DNA of 34,937 nt, from assembly GCA_018304145.1 (NCBI GenBank), contig JAGVWU010000005.1, positions 1 to 34,937 of the forward strand, in the 5' to 3' direction. Source of the stretch: Candidatus Pacearchaeota archaeon. Lineage in GTDB: Archaea; Nanobdellota; Nanobdellia; Pacearchaeales; GW2011-AR1. Below the pieces are notes generated by a model. That model was given only the letters and a program-made list of their open reading frames with translations, did no database searches and was not told the origin of the DNA. Shown piece after piece: positions 14,593 through 23,705 of the stretch. The position numbers were made by a program, and so were the translations under genes. Every line of letters starts with the position of its first letter. The first letter of the stretch is position 1.

Positions 14593-15618
14593 ATGAGTTC
14601 TATGCAATATACAAAACAAATGCTTATCGAGGAATATCCTCTAATTCAGCGAGAAGTGGAAAAGCTAAAATCCAAACTCTCTTTTTGCGGAACTCCAATA
14701 TTAATTAAAGTCGGATGCAGGAAATGTAAAAATGAGGGCATTGAGAACTTTCTTAAGACAATAAAAAAAGATTTTCATTGCTTAATTAGATTATGTTTTG
14801 AAACTAATTGTATCCTGGAAAGATTTGCCTCAACAATGGAACAATTAAGGAGTATTAAAAGGCTAAGTGGTCTAAGAAGGTTATGGCATTTTGCTATTGG
14901 TTTCTCATTACTTGATTTAGAAGAGTTTCAAAACAATTTTGCAATTCATAAAAAAAGATACGAGGTTACTATGAGAAATTATTTCTCTAAAGCAAGAAAA
15001 GAAAATGTTGTTGTAGAATACATTAGGGTTCTTGATTTTTCTTTTGATAAAATTGAAAATGGAAAGATTTATCCACATTATCATTATGGGGCAATTCCAT
15101 TAAAATCATCTGTTAGAAGAAGTTCAATGATTAAATTAAAGGCAATCGAGAAAAATATGAACAAAAGAATGAAACTTAATTATAACTTTCATTTACAATC
15201 ATTCGGCTATAAATCTAAAGAAGCAATATTTAATTATTTAGCAAAGCGTGCCTGTGGTTTATATAAATTTAATGAAGATAAAAATAAGGATTGGGCTAGT
15301 GGAAAAGGCAAGTTAAAAGAGGATATAGAAAATGGAAAATATTTTGGATTAAAGGATGTGATTAATGAAGAACAATATATTAATCACTTTTACAAAAAAA
15401 GGCATTATGTCACCTCCGCAGGCATCCCCCATGGTTCCATTCCTACGGATAATGAACAACACAAAGAAGGATGTATTTGTGAAAAACATGGCAAATTAAC
15501 ACCGAAAGATGTTTTTATTGTCAGGGAAATAGATTATACTCCACCACCACCAGATCCTAGACTAAAAATGGTAGAAAATGACGAGCCTTTTATAGTGAAG
15601 GTTATAAAAATAAATTGA
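14593..15618 (+). CDS. rep: HUH-type rolling-circle replication initiator (Rep)
   Basis: A 341-residue protein. Cysteines in GCRKCKNEG near residue 45 may bind zinc. Motif 1 is WHFAIGFSLL near 97, motif 2 is the HUH motif PHYHYG with H162 and H164, and motif 3 is NYLAKRACGLY with Tyr215 and Lys218 (YxxK). This order matches single-tyrosine Rep proteins that nick the plus strand at a hairpin origin. A 12-bp-arm hairpin lies directly upstream. The C-terminal region has histidines and cysteines (EGCICEKHGK) and a proline-rich end. No intact plasmid backbone surrounds it, so it is probably an integrated or decaying replicon. Confidence 0.82.
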   Translation: MSSMQYTKQMLIEEYPLIQREVEKLKSKLSFCGTPILIKVGCRKCKNEGIENFLKTIKKDFHCLIRLCFETNCILERFASTMEQLRSIKRLSGLRRLWHFAIGFSLLDLEEFQNNFAIHKKRYEVTMRNYFSKARKENVVVEYIRVLDFSFDKIENGKIYPHYHYGAIPLKSSVRRSSMIKLKAIEKNMNKRMKLNYNFHLQSFGYKSKEAIFNYLAKRACGLYKFNEDKNKDWASGKGKLKEDIENGKYFGLKDVINEEQYINHFYKKRHYVTSAGIPHGSIPTDNEQHKEGCICEKHGKLTPKDVFIVREIDYTPPPPDPRLKMVENDEPFIVKVIKIN

Positions 15619-15629
15619 AAAATGAGAAA

Positions 15630-15851
15630 ATGACAGAATTAAAATTTCCCTACGAGAGATGTGATAAATGTAAGAAGGTTGTTAATGTAGTTGAAGAAGG
15701 GTTATTTGATTTTATATCTCCAGAAAAAAATCATCTTAAAGGTGATTTTTGTGGGGATTGCATGCAAGAAATGGTTCCAGAATATAAAGAATTTGTTGAA
15801 GAATTTAGAGAATACAAAAGACAACAAAAAATTAATGGGAATAAAGCTTAG
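15630..15851 (+). CDS. Small zinc-ribbon protein
   Basis: ATG 15630 gives 73 residues; the track's TTG at 15615 overlaps the rep stop and is the alternative. Two CxxC pairs, RCDKCKKV and FCGDCMQEM, are about 30 residues apart and could bind one zinc ion. The C-terminus is a charged helix. It lies 11 bases after rep in the same direction, so it is probably part of the same plasmid-derived operon. Role unknown. Confidence 0.66.
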   Translation: MTELKFPYERCDKCKKVVNVVEEGLFDFISPEKNHLKGDFCGDCMQEMVPEYKEFVEEFREYKRQQKINGNKA

Positions 15852-15894
15852 TTTTAGATTCTTATAATGCCCTTAAAAATAGAGTATAGAAGAA

Positions 15895-15903
15895 TATATA
15901 AAA
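15895..15903 (+). promoter_or_regulatory. TATA box of the exonuclease-like gene
   Basis: TATATAAAA is centred 26 bases before the ATG at 15924, consistent with a leaderless transcript. Confidence 0.5.
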
Positions 15904-15923
15904 AAAGAAATTCATTAAATTAA

Positions 15924-16490
15924 ATGCCACAATACTATTTAGATATTGAAACAACGGGTTTAAATCCTTTAGCAGATAAAATAGTTACTATTCAATATCA
16001 AGAATTAGATAGAACAACTGGAGAGGCTATAGGAGATTTAAATATCTTAAGAGCATGGGAATCTTCTGAGAAAGAAATTATTGAGCAATTTATTTTAGGC
16101 AGTAGGGTTTTGGATCCCTATCCTTTTAGTTTTGTTCCAATAGGATTTAACTTAAATTTTGAGCATAACTTCCTAAAAACTAGATCTGAAAAAAATGAAT
16201 TACCTTCAATTGATATTCTTAGTCATCCATTCTTAGATTTAAGGATAATCGGTGTTATAATGAACAAAGGTGAATTCAAGGGATCTGGATTAGATAAGCT
16301 CACTGGAAAAGAAAGGAATGGAAGTCAAATTCCTACATGGTATCAAAATAAAGAATTTGATAAAATTATAGAATATATTAAAATGGAAACCAGAGAATTT
16401 ATAAAATTTAATGCTTGGATATATAAGAGGCTTCCAAATCTATTAACGCAATTTAGAGAAGAAAACAATATAAATAAAAAAGAATTCTAA
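15924..16490 (+). CDS. DEDD-type 3'-5' exonuclease-like protein (RNase H fold)
   Basis: The start MPQYYLDIETTGLNP carries the exonuclease motif I (Asp7, Glu9). The second motif is GFNLNFEHNF, where the usual FD is FE, and the third candidate, YIKMETRE, also has Glu where Asp is usual. So the two later metal ligands are conservatively changed. Length 188 is normal for a single-domain nuclease. It precedes the Type III restriction-modification operon by 60 bases but has its own promoter. It may trim DNA or RNA ends in defence, or be a binding-only relative. Confidence 0.72.
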   Translation: MPQYYLDIETTGLNPLADKIVTIQYQELDRTTGEAIGDLNILRAWESSEKEIIEQFILGSRVLDPYPFSFVPIGFNLNFEHNFLKTRSEKNELPSIDILSHPFLDLRIIGVIMNKGEFKGSGLDKLTGKERNGSQIPTWYQNKEFDKIIEYIKMETREFIKFNAWIYKRLPNLLTQFREENNINKKEF

Positions 16491-16520
16491 ATAATATTAT
16501 AGATGATGTTTAAGGATAAG

Positions 16521-16531
16521 TTTTTATATAT
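16521..16531 (+). promoter_or_regulatory. TATA box of the Type III R-M operon
   Basis: TTTTTATATAT is centred about 24 bases before the mod ATG at 16550, preceded by AAGGATAAG as possible BRE. It would drive both mod and res. Confidence 0.5.
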
Positions 16532-16549
16532 ACTTATTTTATAATTTTT

Positions 16550-18451
16550 ATGCCTAATTCATTAATAGAAGAACTGCCAAAAATTATCGATAGAGGTAAG
16601 AAAGAAGCCCAAAAAATCTTAGATGGACTTTCTAAATCAAATAAAATAACTTTGCAGACTAATGAACTAGTTCTCCCAACAAAAGCTAAAGGTGGATTCT
16701 TTGGACAAGGGGTTAAAGAATTAGGAAAGAATGAATGGTTGAATAGAATGATTTATGGAGATAATCTTCTTACAATGCAGGCTCTTCTTGCAGGCGATCC
16801 TTTTTCAGGCCTGTCTTCAATGAGAGGAAAAATTGATTTGATTTATATTGATCCTCCATTTGATAGTAAGGCAGATTATAGAACAAAGATACATCTTCCA
16901 GGAGCAGATATTGAATCAAAACCAACAGTTATAGAGCAATTTGCATATTCAGACACTTGGAAAGATGGAACTGCATCATACTTACAGATGATTATTCCAA
17001 GATTAATTTTAATGAGAGAATTACTTTCAGAACAAGGCTCAATTTATGTTCATATTGATTGGCATGTTGGACATTATGTTAAAGTTATTCTTGATGAAAT
17101 TTTTGGGAAAGAGAATTTTAGAAATGAAATTGTTTGGTGGTATTATAATAAAATGCAAGGAAATATTGGTAGATTTGCATCAAACCATGATGTAATTTTT
17201 TCATATAAAAAAGGAGAAAAGCCATTTTTCAAAATGATAAAAGAGCTAAGAGAAAATCCAAAAAAACAACAAGTACGTTTTTGGGATCCTAAAACACAAA
17301 GTTTAAAAAATAAAAGGGATGAACAAGGGAAACCAATGTATTATGATGATACTCACAGAACAATTGATGATGTTTGGAGAATGTCTTATTTAGTTCCTGC
17401 AGATAAAAAAGAAAATTTAAAATTTGCAACCCAAAAGCCCGAAAAACTTCTTAACAGAATAATTGAATCTTCCTGTCCAGAAAATGGAATAGTAGCAGAC
17501 TTCTTTGCAGGCTCTGGAACAACAGGAGCAGTTGCAGAAAAATCAGGAAGAAAATGGATAATGTCAGATTTAGGAAAGCCTGCCTGCATGACCTCAAGAA
17601 AAAGATTAATTGATCAAGATGCAAAACCTTTTTTATATCAATCAATTGGAGATTATCAGAAAGAACAATTCGAAAAATCTCAATTTAGAACTATTGGAGA
17701 TTTAGCTCATGTTGTAATAAATCTTTATGGAGCTTTACCTTTTCCAATGCAGGAAGGAGTCCCAAATAATCTTGGTTATATAAAACAAGGCAAAACACTA
17801 GTGATTGTTGACTCCCCTTCAAAATTAACTGGATATAATACTCTAAAAAAAGCTCAAGAATTAAGAGGCTCTTTTATGGGTGGATGGGATAAGGTAGTTA
17901 TTCTAGGTTGGAATTTTGTAACAGACATAGGAAAAATAATTGAAAGCTTAAAAGATGATAAGTTAGAAGTTTTAGTTATTCCTCCGGATTTGCTTGATAA
18001 ACTTAAAACAAAAGCAAGTTATGAACAATTGATTAAATCAGGCAAAATTAGATTTTCCTCACTTCAATATTTAACTGTAAAATCTATTTCAAAAAAAGAA
18101 TATAACAAAGAACAAGATGAAATAACTATTGAATTAGATAATTATGTTCTGCTTTCTCCAGACGCCTTACCTTTAGATAAAGAAAATAAAGAAAAACTTG
18201 AGAAAGTCATAAAAGAACATCCTCTAAGTTTAATTGAATATTGGAGTATTGATCCTGAATATGATGGAGAAGTTTTTAGAAGCAAGTGGCAGGATTATCG
18301 AGAGAATCGTGATGGGGATGATACCAAAAAGTATAAGGTTCTGAAAACTGCAAAGTTGGTAGTTCCAAAAATAAAGGGAAAAAGAAATATTTGTATAAAA
18401 GCTGTTGATGTCTTTGGTTTTGAAAGTGCGGTAGTTAAAGAAATAAAATAA
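16550..18451 (+). CDS. mod: Type III restriction-modification methyltransferase (Mod)
   Basis: A 633-residue DNA adenine-type methyltransferase. Motif IV is DPPF at 101-104 in LIYIDPPFDSKADY and motif I is FAGSGTTGA at about 319, the motif order of beta-class enzymes. The region between them (WYYNKMQGNIGRFASNHDVIF and onward) carries the family's conserved landmarks, and the target recognition part is expected there. The C-terminal 250 residues resemble the Mod extension that contacts Res. Res starts two bases after its stop. Together they form a complex that methylates one strand of an asymmetric site and cuts when two unmodified sites meet. Confidence 0.9.
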   Translation: MPNSLIEELPKIIDRGKKEAQKILDGLSKSNKITLQTNELVLPTKAKGGFFGQGVKELGKNEWLNRMIYGDNLLTMQALLAGDPFSGLSSMRGKIDLIYIDPPFDSKADYRTKIHLPGADIESKPTVIEQFAYSDTWKDGTASYLQMIIPRLILMRELLSEQGSIYVHIDWHVGHYVKVILDEIFGKENFRNEIVWWYYNKMQGNIGRFASNHDVIFSYKKGEKPFFKMIKELRENPKKQQVRFWDPKTQSLKNKRDEQGKPMYYDDTHRTIDDVWRMSYLVPADKKENLKFATQKPEKLLNRIIESSCPENGIVADFFAGSGTTGAVAEKSGRKWIMSDLGKPACMTSRKRLIDQDAKPFLYQSIGDYQKEQFEKSQFRTIGDLAHVVINLYGALPFPMQEGVPNNLGYIKQGKTLVIVDSPSKLTGYNTLKKAQELRGSFMGGWDKVVILGWNFVTDIGKIIESLKDDKLEVLVIPPDLLDKLKTKASYEQLIKSGKIRFSSLQYLTVKSISKKEYNKEQDEITIELDNYVLLSPDALPLDKENKEKLEKVIKEHPLSLIEYWSIDPEYDGEVFRSKWQDYRENRDGDDTKKYKVLKTAKLVVPKIKGKRNICIKAVDVFGFESAVVKEIK

Positions 18452-18452
18452 A

Positions 18453-21392
18453 ATGGTAAATGCAAAATCTCTGGGAACAAGAAACATACCTCTTAAATTA
18501 GCTGAAATTATCACTAAAATGGTTAATAAAGAGTGGGAAGATGGGACATTTATGGAAAAAGTCTCTCTTATTACTAAAGACTTACTGCGATTTTGGGATC
18601 CAAATGGAAGTTTTGGAGATTTAAGAAATTTTAATTTTCATGAGGGACAATGGCAAGCAATTTTAAATACGATTTATATGCATGAAATATTAAAAGTAAA
18701 AAGTGTTCATGATATGTACATGGTCGCTCGCCCTGAATTGTTGCAAGAAATGGATTTGCTCGATTTAAAGAAAGATAAATATTCTCATCCAAAATATTGT
18801 ATTAAAATGGCAACAGGAACAGGTAAGACTTGGGTTTTATCAGCTATACTAATCTGGCAATACTTAAACGCAAAACATGAAGAAGAGTCAAATGGAAGGT
18901 TTTCAAAAAATTTCTTATTAGTTGCACCTGGAATAATTGTTTATGAAAGGTTGCTTGATGCTTATTTAGGTAAGAGGAAAGAGGATGGAAATAGAGAGTT
19001 TGATACCTCTGATTTTAAAAAATTTGAAGGATTATTTCTTCCGCCCGCATATAAAGAGGAGATATTTGGATTTATCCAAAGTTCTGTTGCTCAAAAAGAT
19101 GAGATTGGTAAAAAAATAACCGGGGAAGGTTTAATTGCTATAACTAATTGGCATTTATTGGCGAGTGAAGAAGTTGATGAAGATACTGAAACTGCTTTAG
19201 ATAGTCCTGAAAAAACAATAAAAAAGCTTCTACCAATTACTCCCGGAACATCAGCAGGTCATTCATTAGAAGAATTAGATAGCAATTATTTTAAAGGCAA
19301 GGAATTAGATTATCTTGCTAACTTAAGCGATTTAGTAGTATTTAATGACGAGGCACATCATCTTGGAGAGTGGAAAACTTCAGAAGAAGTTTTAGATAAA
19401 AAGTGGCAAAAAGCATTAGATGATATTTCAGAAAAAAAGAAGGGTAAATTTATACAAGTTGATTTTTCAGCAACACCTTACACTGTAACCGGAAGTGGAC
19501 AAAAAAGAACAAAGCATTTCTTTCCACATGTCATTATAAATTTTGAGTTACATACAGCAATAAAACTAGGTTTAGTTAAAATTGTAGCAATAGATCGGAG
19601 AAAAGAAATCGCTGCACTTCCCTTAAATCCACTAGAATTTAAGGCAGAAAGAGAAGGTAAAACAATTACAGATTTATCTGAAGGACAAAGAGTTATGCTT
19701 AGGGCAGGAATAACAAAATTAAGGATTTTAGAAGAAGGTTTTACAAACCTAGATAAAACAAAACTAGATAAAACAAAATATCCAAAAATGTTGGTTATTT
19801 GCGAAGATACTTTTGTTGTGCCACATGTTTTTAATTTCTTAAAAAGAGAAGGTTATTCAGAAGAAGAGATTATGGAGATACATTCAAATAAAAAGGGAGA
19901 GATAGGCGAAGAAGAATGGGGCAAAGTAAAACAAAAACTTTTTGATATGGATAAACATGATAAACCTAAAATTATTGTTTCTGTTTTAATGTTAAGAGAA
20001 GGATTTGATGTAAATAATATTTGTATTATAGTACCTCTTCGTTCAAGTTCTTCTCCGATCTTACTTGAACAAACAATAGGTAGAGGTTTAAGATTAATGT
20101 GGAGAGAACCCGAATACGAAGATAGCAAAAAAGAAAATCGTGAAAAATTGTTGATTAAGAAAGAAGAACCAAATAATTATATGGACATATTAAGCATAAT
20201 TGAGCATCCAGCATTTATTGAATTTTATGATAGAGAACTAGGAGATGTAATGGCTCAAGTCAAAGAATTGCCTAAGAAAGATAGAGTTGTGGGGGACATC
20301 ATAAGCATAGGCTTAAAGAGTAACTATAAAGATTATGATCTTTTCTGGCCATTAATAATTCATGATAAAGAAGAAGAATTAGCTCCAACAGAATTATCTA
20401 TGGAGGGTTTAGAAAAATTTCCGATTTCTCTTGAAGAACTAAAGCCCTTAATCAGTCAAAGGGGGGATGTTTTCAAAAGTGAAGAATTAACTGTTAAAAC
20501 CAAATTTGGAGAATATAATGTTACCGCAGATATTTTTACTGCTAAAAGTTACAACTCATTTATACAGAAAATAGTTAATGCAGTTTCAGAAGTTCGAGTT
20601 AAGGTTAGCAAAAAAACTGTTAAACCCTTTCCTTTAATGCAAATTAATTCATCGTTGATTGCCCGATTAATAGATGAATACATCCAACATAAACTATTTG
20701 GAGAAGATTTTGAACCTCTTAAGGATAATAATTGGAGGGTTTTATTATTAACTGAATCAAGAATTATTCAGCACATAGTGAAAAATGTTGCAAAAACAAT
20801 TTATGACTTGCAGAACAGTTTAAAAATAAATGAAGCAAAAATATTTAAAAGATATTTCTCAGAAATAACCGAAATGAAAATAAGAGAAACTTATCCTATT
20901 GATGTCGCAAAGACAATTTATCTTAAAATAGCATTTCCTTCGAATAAAGGAGGATTTGAAAAAGCATTTATTGAATTTATAGATGCTGATTCTAAGGTTA
21001 AGTCTTTTGTTAAAATAAATGAGCATATTCATGACTTTTCCAATATAATCTATATAAGAGATGATGGACTTTTAGCTCATTATTATCCTGATTTTATGGT
21101 TAAAATTGGTAATAAAATATATCTTGTAGAAACAAAAGCTGAGAGAGATTTAAATAATCAGAATGTTAAATCTAAAAGATTAGCAACTATCGACTGGACT
21201 GATAAGATTAATGAATTAAAACCTGAAGATAGAATGAATTGTAATTGGAGTTATGTCTTACTTGGAGAAAAGACATTTTATGGGATGAGTAAGAAGGATG
21301 CTTCAACCGAAGAGATACTAGAATATGCTAAATTAACTAAAGCTAAAGTTAAAGGAACATTAGGGGATTATCTAGGAATAAAAGAATATTAA
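18453..21392 (+). CDS. res: Type III restriction enzyme Res (SF2 helicase-nuclease)
   Basis: A 979-residue protein. Helicase motifs appear in order: Walker A ATGTGKT at 120-126, DEAH at 299-302, SAT in DFSATPYT, and REGFDV followed by QTIGRGLR as motifs V and VI. The C-terminal nuclease has YPDFMVKIG (Asp880) and LVETKAE (Glu893, Lys895), a PD-(D/E)XK site. It starts immediately after mod. It would use ATP to scan DNA from a Mod-bound site and cleave foreign DNA. All key residues are present, so the system looks intact. Confidence 0.92.
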   Translation: MVNAKSLGTRNIPLKLAEIITKMVNKEWEDGTFMEKVSLITKDLLRFWDPNGSFGDLRNFNFHEGQWQAILNTIYMHEILKVKSVHDMYMVARPELLQEMDLLDLKKDKYSHPKYCIKMATGTGKTWVLSAILIWQYLNAKHEEESNGRFSKNFLLVAPGIIVYERLLDAYLGKRKEDGNREFDTSDFKKFEGLFLPPAYKEEIFGFIQSSVAQKDEIGKKITGEGLIAITNWHLLASEEVDEDTETALDSPEKTIKKLLPITPGTSAGHSLEELDSNYFKGKELDYLANLSDLVVFNDEAHHLGEWKTSEEVLDKKWQKALDDISEKKKGKFIQVDFSATPYTVTGSGQKRTKHFFPHVIINFELHTAIKLGLVKIVAIDRRKEIAALPLNPLEFKAEREGKTITDLSEGQRVMLRAGITKLRILEEGFTNLDKTKLDKTKYPKMLVICEDTFVVPHVFNFLKREGYSEEEIMEIHSNKKGEIGEEEWGKVKQKLFDMDKHDKPKIIVSVLMLREGFDVNNICIIVPLRSSSSPILLEQTIGRGLRLMWREPEYEDSKKENREKLLIKKEEPNNYMDILSIIEHPAFIEFYDRELGDVMAQVKELPKKDRVVGDIISIGLKSNYKDYDLFWPLIIHDKEEELAPTELSMEGLEKFPISLEELKPLISQRGDVFKSEELTVKTKFGEYNVTADIFTAKSYNSFIQKIVNAVSEVRVKVSKKTVKPFPLMQINSSLIARLIDEYIQHKLFGEDFEPLKDNNWRVLLLTESRIIQHIVKNVAKTIYDLQNSLKINEAKIFKRYFSEITEMKIRETYPIDVAKTIYLKIAFPSNKGGFEKAFIEFIDADSKVKSFVKINEHIHDFSNIIYIRDDGLLAHYYPDFMVKIGNKIYLVETKAERDLNNQNVKSKRLATIDWTDKINELKPEDRMNCNWSYVLLGEKTFYGMSKKDASTEEILEYAKLTKAKVKGTLGDYLGIKEY

Positions 21393-21402
21393 CTTTAATG
21401 CA

Positions 21403-21618
21403 TTACTTTCTCAAAGAAAACAACCTTTCATCTCGTTCAGTCTTATCACCTTTTCTTTCTTTAACAACACCTAAAGAAGTCATTGTTTCAAGTGCTTTTT
21501 CTATTGTTCTCCATTGAGATTTAATTTTAAGAGAAATTTGTCTTATAGAAAGCTCACCTTCTTTTTCAAGAAGCTTTTTTATTTCCTCAATAATCTGTGT
21601 TATTGGCTTTCTTACCAT
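21403..21618 (-). CDS. Small winged-helix regulator, paralogue of 33918-34130
   Basis: A 71-residue protein: MVRKPITQIIEEIKKLLEKE, then ELSIRQISLKIKSQWRTIEKALETM and a wing GVVKERKGDKTERDERLFSL. Compared with the gene at 33918-34130 it shares IKSQW, KALE, KT and ERLFSL at matching positions. It is divergent from a zinc-finger nuclease gene, and the intergenic region holds two 14-bp repeats. A TATA (21636-21650) lies 25 bases upstream. It probably represses itself and the divergent nuclease. Confidence 0.8.
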   Translation of the reverse strand: MVRKPITQIIEEIKKLLEKEGELSIRQISLKIKSQWRTIEKALETMTSLGVVKERKGDKTERDERLFSLRK

Positions 21619-21621
21619 ATA

Positions 21622-21670
21622 TGCATAATTGTACAGATATATTTTTATAGCACGTCTGCATAATTGTGCA
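21622..21670. promoter_or_regulatory. Two 14-bp operator repeats around a shared TATA
   Basis: TGCATAATTGTACA (21622-21635) and TGCATAATTGTGCA (21657-21670) are direct repeats with one difference, each nearly palindromic. Between them lies GATATATTTTTATAG, usable as TATA for the regulator. They are probable binding sites of the winged-helix protein at 21403-21618. Confidence 0.6.
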
Positions 21671-21680
21671 TATACCTAAA

Positions 21681-22286
21681 ATGAATGCAAATATTTGTCC
21701 AAAGTGCGGAAATCCTAAAAAACCATGGTTTGATATTTGTTTTAATTGTAATGAGAAAGAAAAACAAAAACCAATATGTGAAGTTTGTGGAATAGAAGTT
21801 CAAGAAGGGCATAATCTTTGTAAAATTCATTGGATTGAGAAACAAGAGGAAAAGAATAATCTTAAGAAAATTGAGTATGTTAAAGGCAAGAAACAGGAAG
21901 AATTTAAAGAGAAATTTGAAGGAAAGTATTATTATAATTCTCAAAAAATGAAATCCAAAAGTGAACTTTTAATATGCTATTTTCTTAGTGCAAATCAGGT
22001 TCAGTTCGCTTATGAACCTGCAATGACTATAAATGGCAAGGAAATAAGACCTGATTTTGTATTAGATGACGGAAGAGGAAATTCCATTATTATTGAGCAT
22101 TTTGGTTTAGATGACGAGGAATATAAAAAAAAGAAAAAAACAAAGACTGAGGCTTATAAGGAGCTATGCAAAAATGATTCACAATTTTATTTTGTAGATA
22201 CAACTGAAGAGGATATTTATAATCTAAAAGATAAGTTAGGAAAGAAACTTAACACTACCCCTTTAAAGAAAGTTATGTGGAAATAG
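21681..22286 (+). CDS. Zinc-ribbon PD-(D/E)XK-like nuclease
   Basis: ATG 21681 (201 residues) is preferred because the track's GTG at 21666 lies inside the operator repeat. Four CxxC-type pairs (CPKCGN, CFNCNE, CEVCGIE, CKIHW) form N-terminal zinc ribbons within residues 1-60. From about 95, SKSELLICYFL, EPAMTINGKEIRPDFVLDD and SIIIEHFGL resemble a restriction-endonuclease-like core with PD and a Glu-x-His strand in place of ExK. The final part is a charged helical region. It is divergent from a wHTH regulator and upstream of a DUF6602-like gene in the defence island. Probably a DNA-targeting nuclease. Confidence 0.68.
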   Translation: MNANICPKCGNPKKPWFDICFNCNEKEKQKPICEVCGIEVQEGHNLCKIHWIEKQEEKNNLKKIEYVKGKKQEEFKEKFEGKYYYNSQKMKSKSELLICYFLSANQVQFAYEPAMTINGKEIRPDFVLDDGRGNSIIIEHFGLDDEEYKKKKKTKTEAYKELCKNDSQFYFVDTTEEDIYNLKDKLGKKLNTTPLKKVMWK

Positions 22287-22321
22287 GAAATAATAAAAAG
22301 CTTGAAATTACCTAAATTGAC

Positions 22322-23086
22322 ATGGTTGAACAAGATTTTAAAAAATTCTATGAATCATTAAATAAAGAACTTATTGCAGTAAAAGATAGAGTTAGGAGTC
22401 TGATAGGAAAAGCCCATTGGGGAGAAGATGGAAGGTATAGAGAAGCGGTATTAAAAAATGTTATCTCCAAATTTTTACCAAAAAGCTGTTCTATGGGTAC
22501 TGGTTTTGTTATTAATAAAGACAAAGAGATTACCAAACAAATAGATATTATCATCTATGACAGCTCTTCACCCGTCTTGTTTGCTGAAGGAGATTTTGTT
22601 ATTGTTTTAGCTAACACCGTAAAAGCGATAATTGAGGTTAAATCTTCCATTAAAAGTTGTAATGAACTTAAAAATATAATTAAAACTTGCGAAGAAAATG
22701 CCAAAAAAATTGAAACAGTTTTTTCAAGAAACCAAAGAATGTTTAACGGAGTTTTTTGTTATGAGTGCAAATTGTCTTTTGAAACATTAAAAGAAGCATT
22801 AGAGAATTATTTTAATATCACTGATTGTTCCCTATTTAGAAAAGTGAATAATATTTCATTAGGAAACAAAAAGTTTCTTCATTTGTGGGAGTACAAACCT
22901 TTTTCATTAAGAGGCTATGAACTAAGAGATTTAAGTTTTGCATATTTCATATCTAACCTTTTAGTTTCTCTTGATTCCTATCCTATAAAAACAGAGAATC
23001 AACATTTGTTTTTTCCCTTAGTATCCAAAGATCCATTTGAGAAGTTCAGAATAGATTCCGGTTCAGGTTTTGAAAGATATTTATAA
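22322..23086 (+). CDS. DUF6602-like protein, probable restriction-endonuclease fold
   Basis: A 254-residue protein. RYREAVLKNVISKFLPKSC, MGTGFVINKDKEITKQIDI, IIYDSSSPVLF and TVKAIIEVKSS follow the pattern of DUF6602 proteins, which have a restriction-endonuclease-like core. The probable site is Asp in QIDIIIYD and Glu/Lys in IIEVK. The second half is helical and unassigned. These proteins occur in defence islands, and here the gene lies just upstream of the Kiwa pair. Either a separate nuclease or an accessory to its neighbours. Confidence 0.78.
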   Translation: MVEQDFKKFYESLNKELIAVKDRVRSLIGKAHWGEDGRYREAVLKNVISKFLPKSCSMGTGFVINKDKEITKQIDIIIYDSSSPVLFAEGDFVIVLANTVKAIIEVKSSIKSCNELKNIIKTCEENAKKIETVFSRNQRMFNGVFCYECKLSFETLKEALENYFNITDCSLFRKVNNISLGNKKFLHLWEYKPFSLRGYELRDLSFAYFISNLLVSLDSYPIKTENQHLFFPLVSKDPFEKFRIDSGSGFERYL

Positions 23087-23104
23087 TAATCCTAAATAGA
23101 AAAA

Positions 23105-23112
23105 TATAAATA
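23105..23112 (+). promoter_or_regulatory. TATA box of the Kiwa operon
   Basis: TATAAATA would start transcription near 23133, leaving a leader of about 26 bases before the KwaA ATG, in contrast to the leaderless genes around it. The leader contains the hairpin at 23141-23171. Confidence 0.45.
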
Positions 23113-23140
23113 ATCTTGAAATATCTTTATTTCAATAAAA

Positions 23141-23171
23141 AGAGGGGTAATCGGGGAGATGGTACCTCTCT
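23141..23171 (+). promoter_or_regulatory. Hairpin presenting the KwaA start codon
   Basis: AGAGGGGTA (23141-23149) pairs with TACCTCTCT (23163-23171), nine base pairs with one G-U. The loop holds the start ATG at 23159, and the stem holds the SD-like GAGGGG. Folding could limit or time KwaA translation. Confidence 0.45.
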
Positions 23172-23704
23172 GGTTGCTTCTTAAAAATATTAAATATAAT
23201 AAAATGATAAGAACATACATAAAAATTTTTTTATTTCTCAGTTCGTATAGCCCTTTATTTATAATTTTAGCAATAAAAAATTATTCATATTTATATTTAG
23301 TTTATTTTTTTATTGGTTTAGTTGCCATATCAAATCTTGTTTTATTTTTTATATTGTTTGAATCTAAAAAAATGAGTGGAGATTATTATAAAATAAATAA
23401 AATTGAAGATAAATCTGCTCAATTTTTGGAGTATATAATTGCATATATTATCCCCTTTTTAGGTTTTAACCTTTTACAAATAACGGACGTGCTTATATTA
23501 GGAATACTCTTTTTTATAATAGCATCAATATATATTAATTCAGATTTAGTTTATATGAATCCTCTCTTAAACTTATTCAGATATAAGTTATATAAGGTAA
23601 CAACTGATAACAAGGAGTATATGATTATCTCAAAAGAATATATGGAAAAAATAAAAAATAAAAAAATTTTCATTTTTTCTAATGGGGTAGGAAGGACTTG
23701 TTAA
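23159..23704 (+). CDS. kwaA: KwaA, membrane component of the Kiwa anti-phage system
   Basis: A 181-residue protein with four hydrophobic segments (about 21-39, 43-67, 90-107 and 110-127) and the diagnostic-looking stretch LVYMNPLLNLFRYKLYKV at 130-147, as in KwaA proteins. In Kiwa, KwaA sits in the membrane and senses phage infection, and KwaB acts on phage DNA. The next gene is a KwaB homologue one base downstream, which strengthens the call. ATG 23159 lies in a hairpin loop; an internal Met (MIRTYIK) at residue 16 is an alternative start. Confidence 0.82.
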   Translation: MVPLWLLLKNIKYNKMIRTYIKIFLFLSSYSPLFIILAIKNYSYLYLVYFFIGLVAISNLVLFFILFESKKMSGDYYKINKIEDKSAQFLEYIIAYIIPFLGFNLLQITDVLILGILFFIIASIYINSDLVYMNPLLNLFRYKLYKVTTDNKEYMIISKEYMEKIKNKKIFIFSNGVGRTC

Positions 23705-23705
23705 G

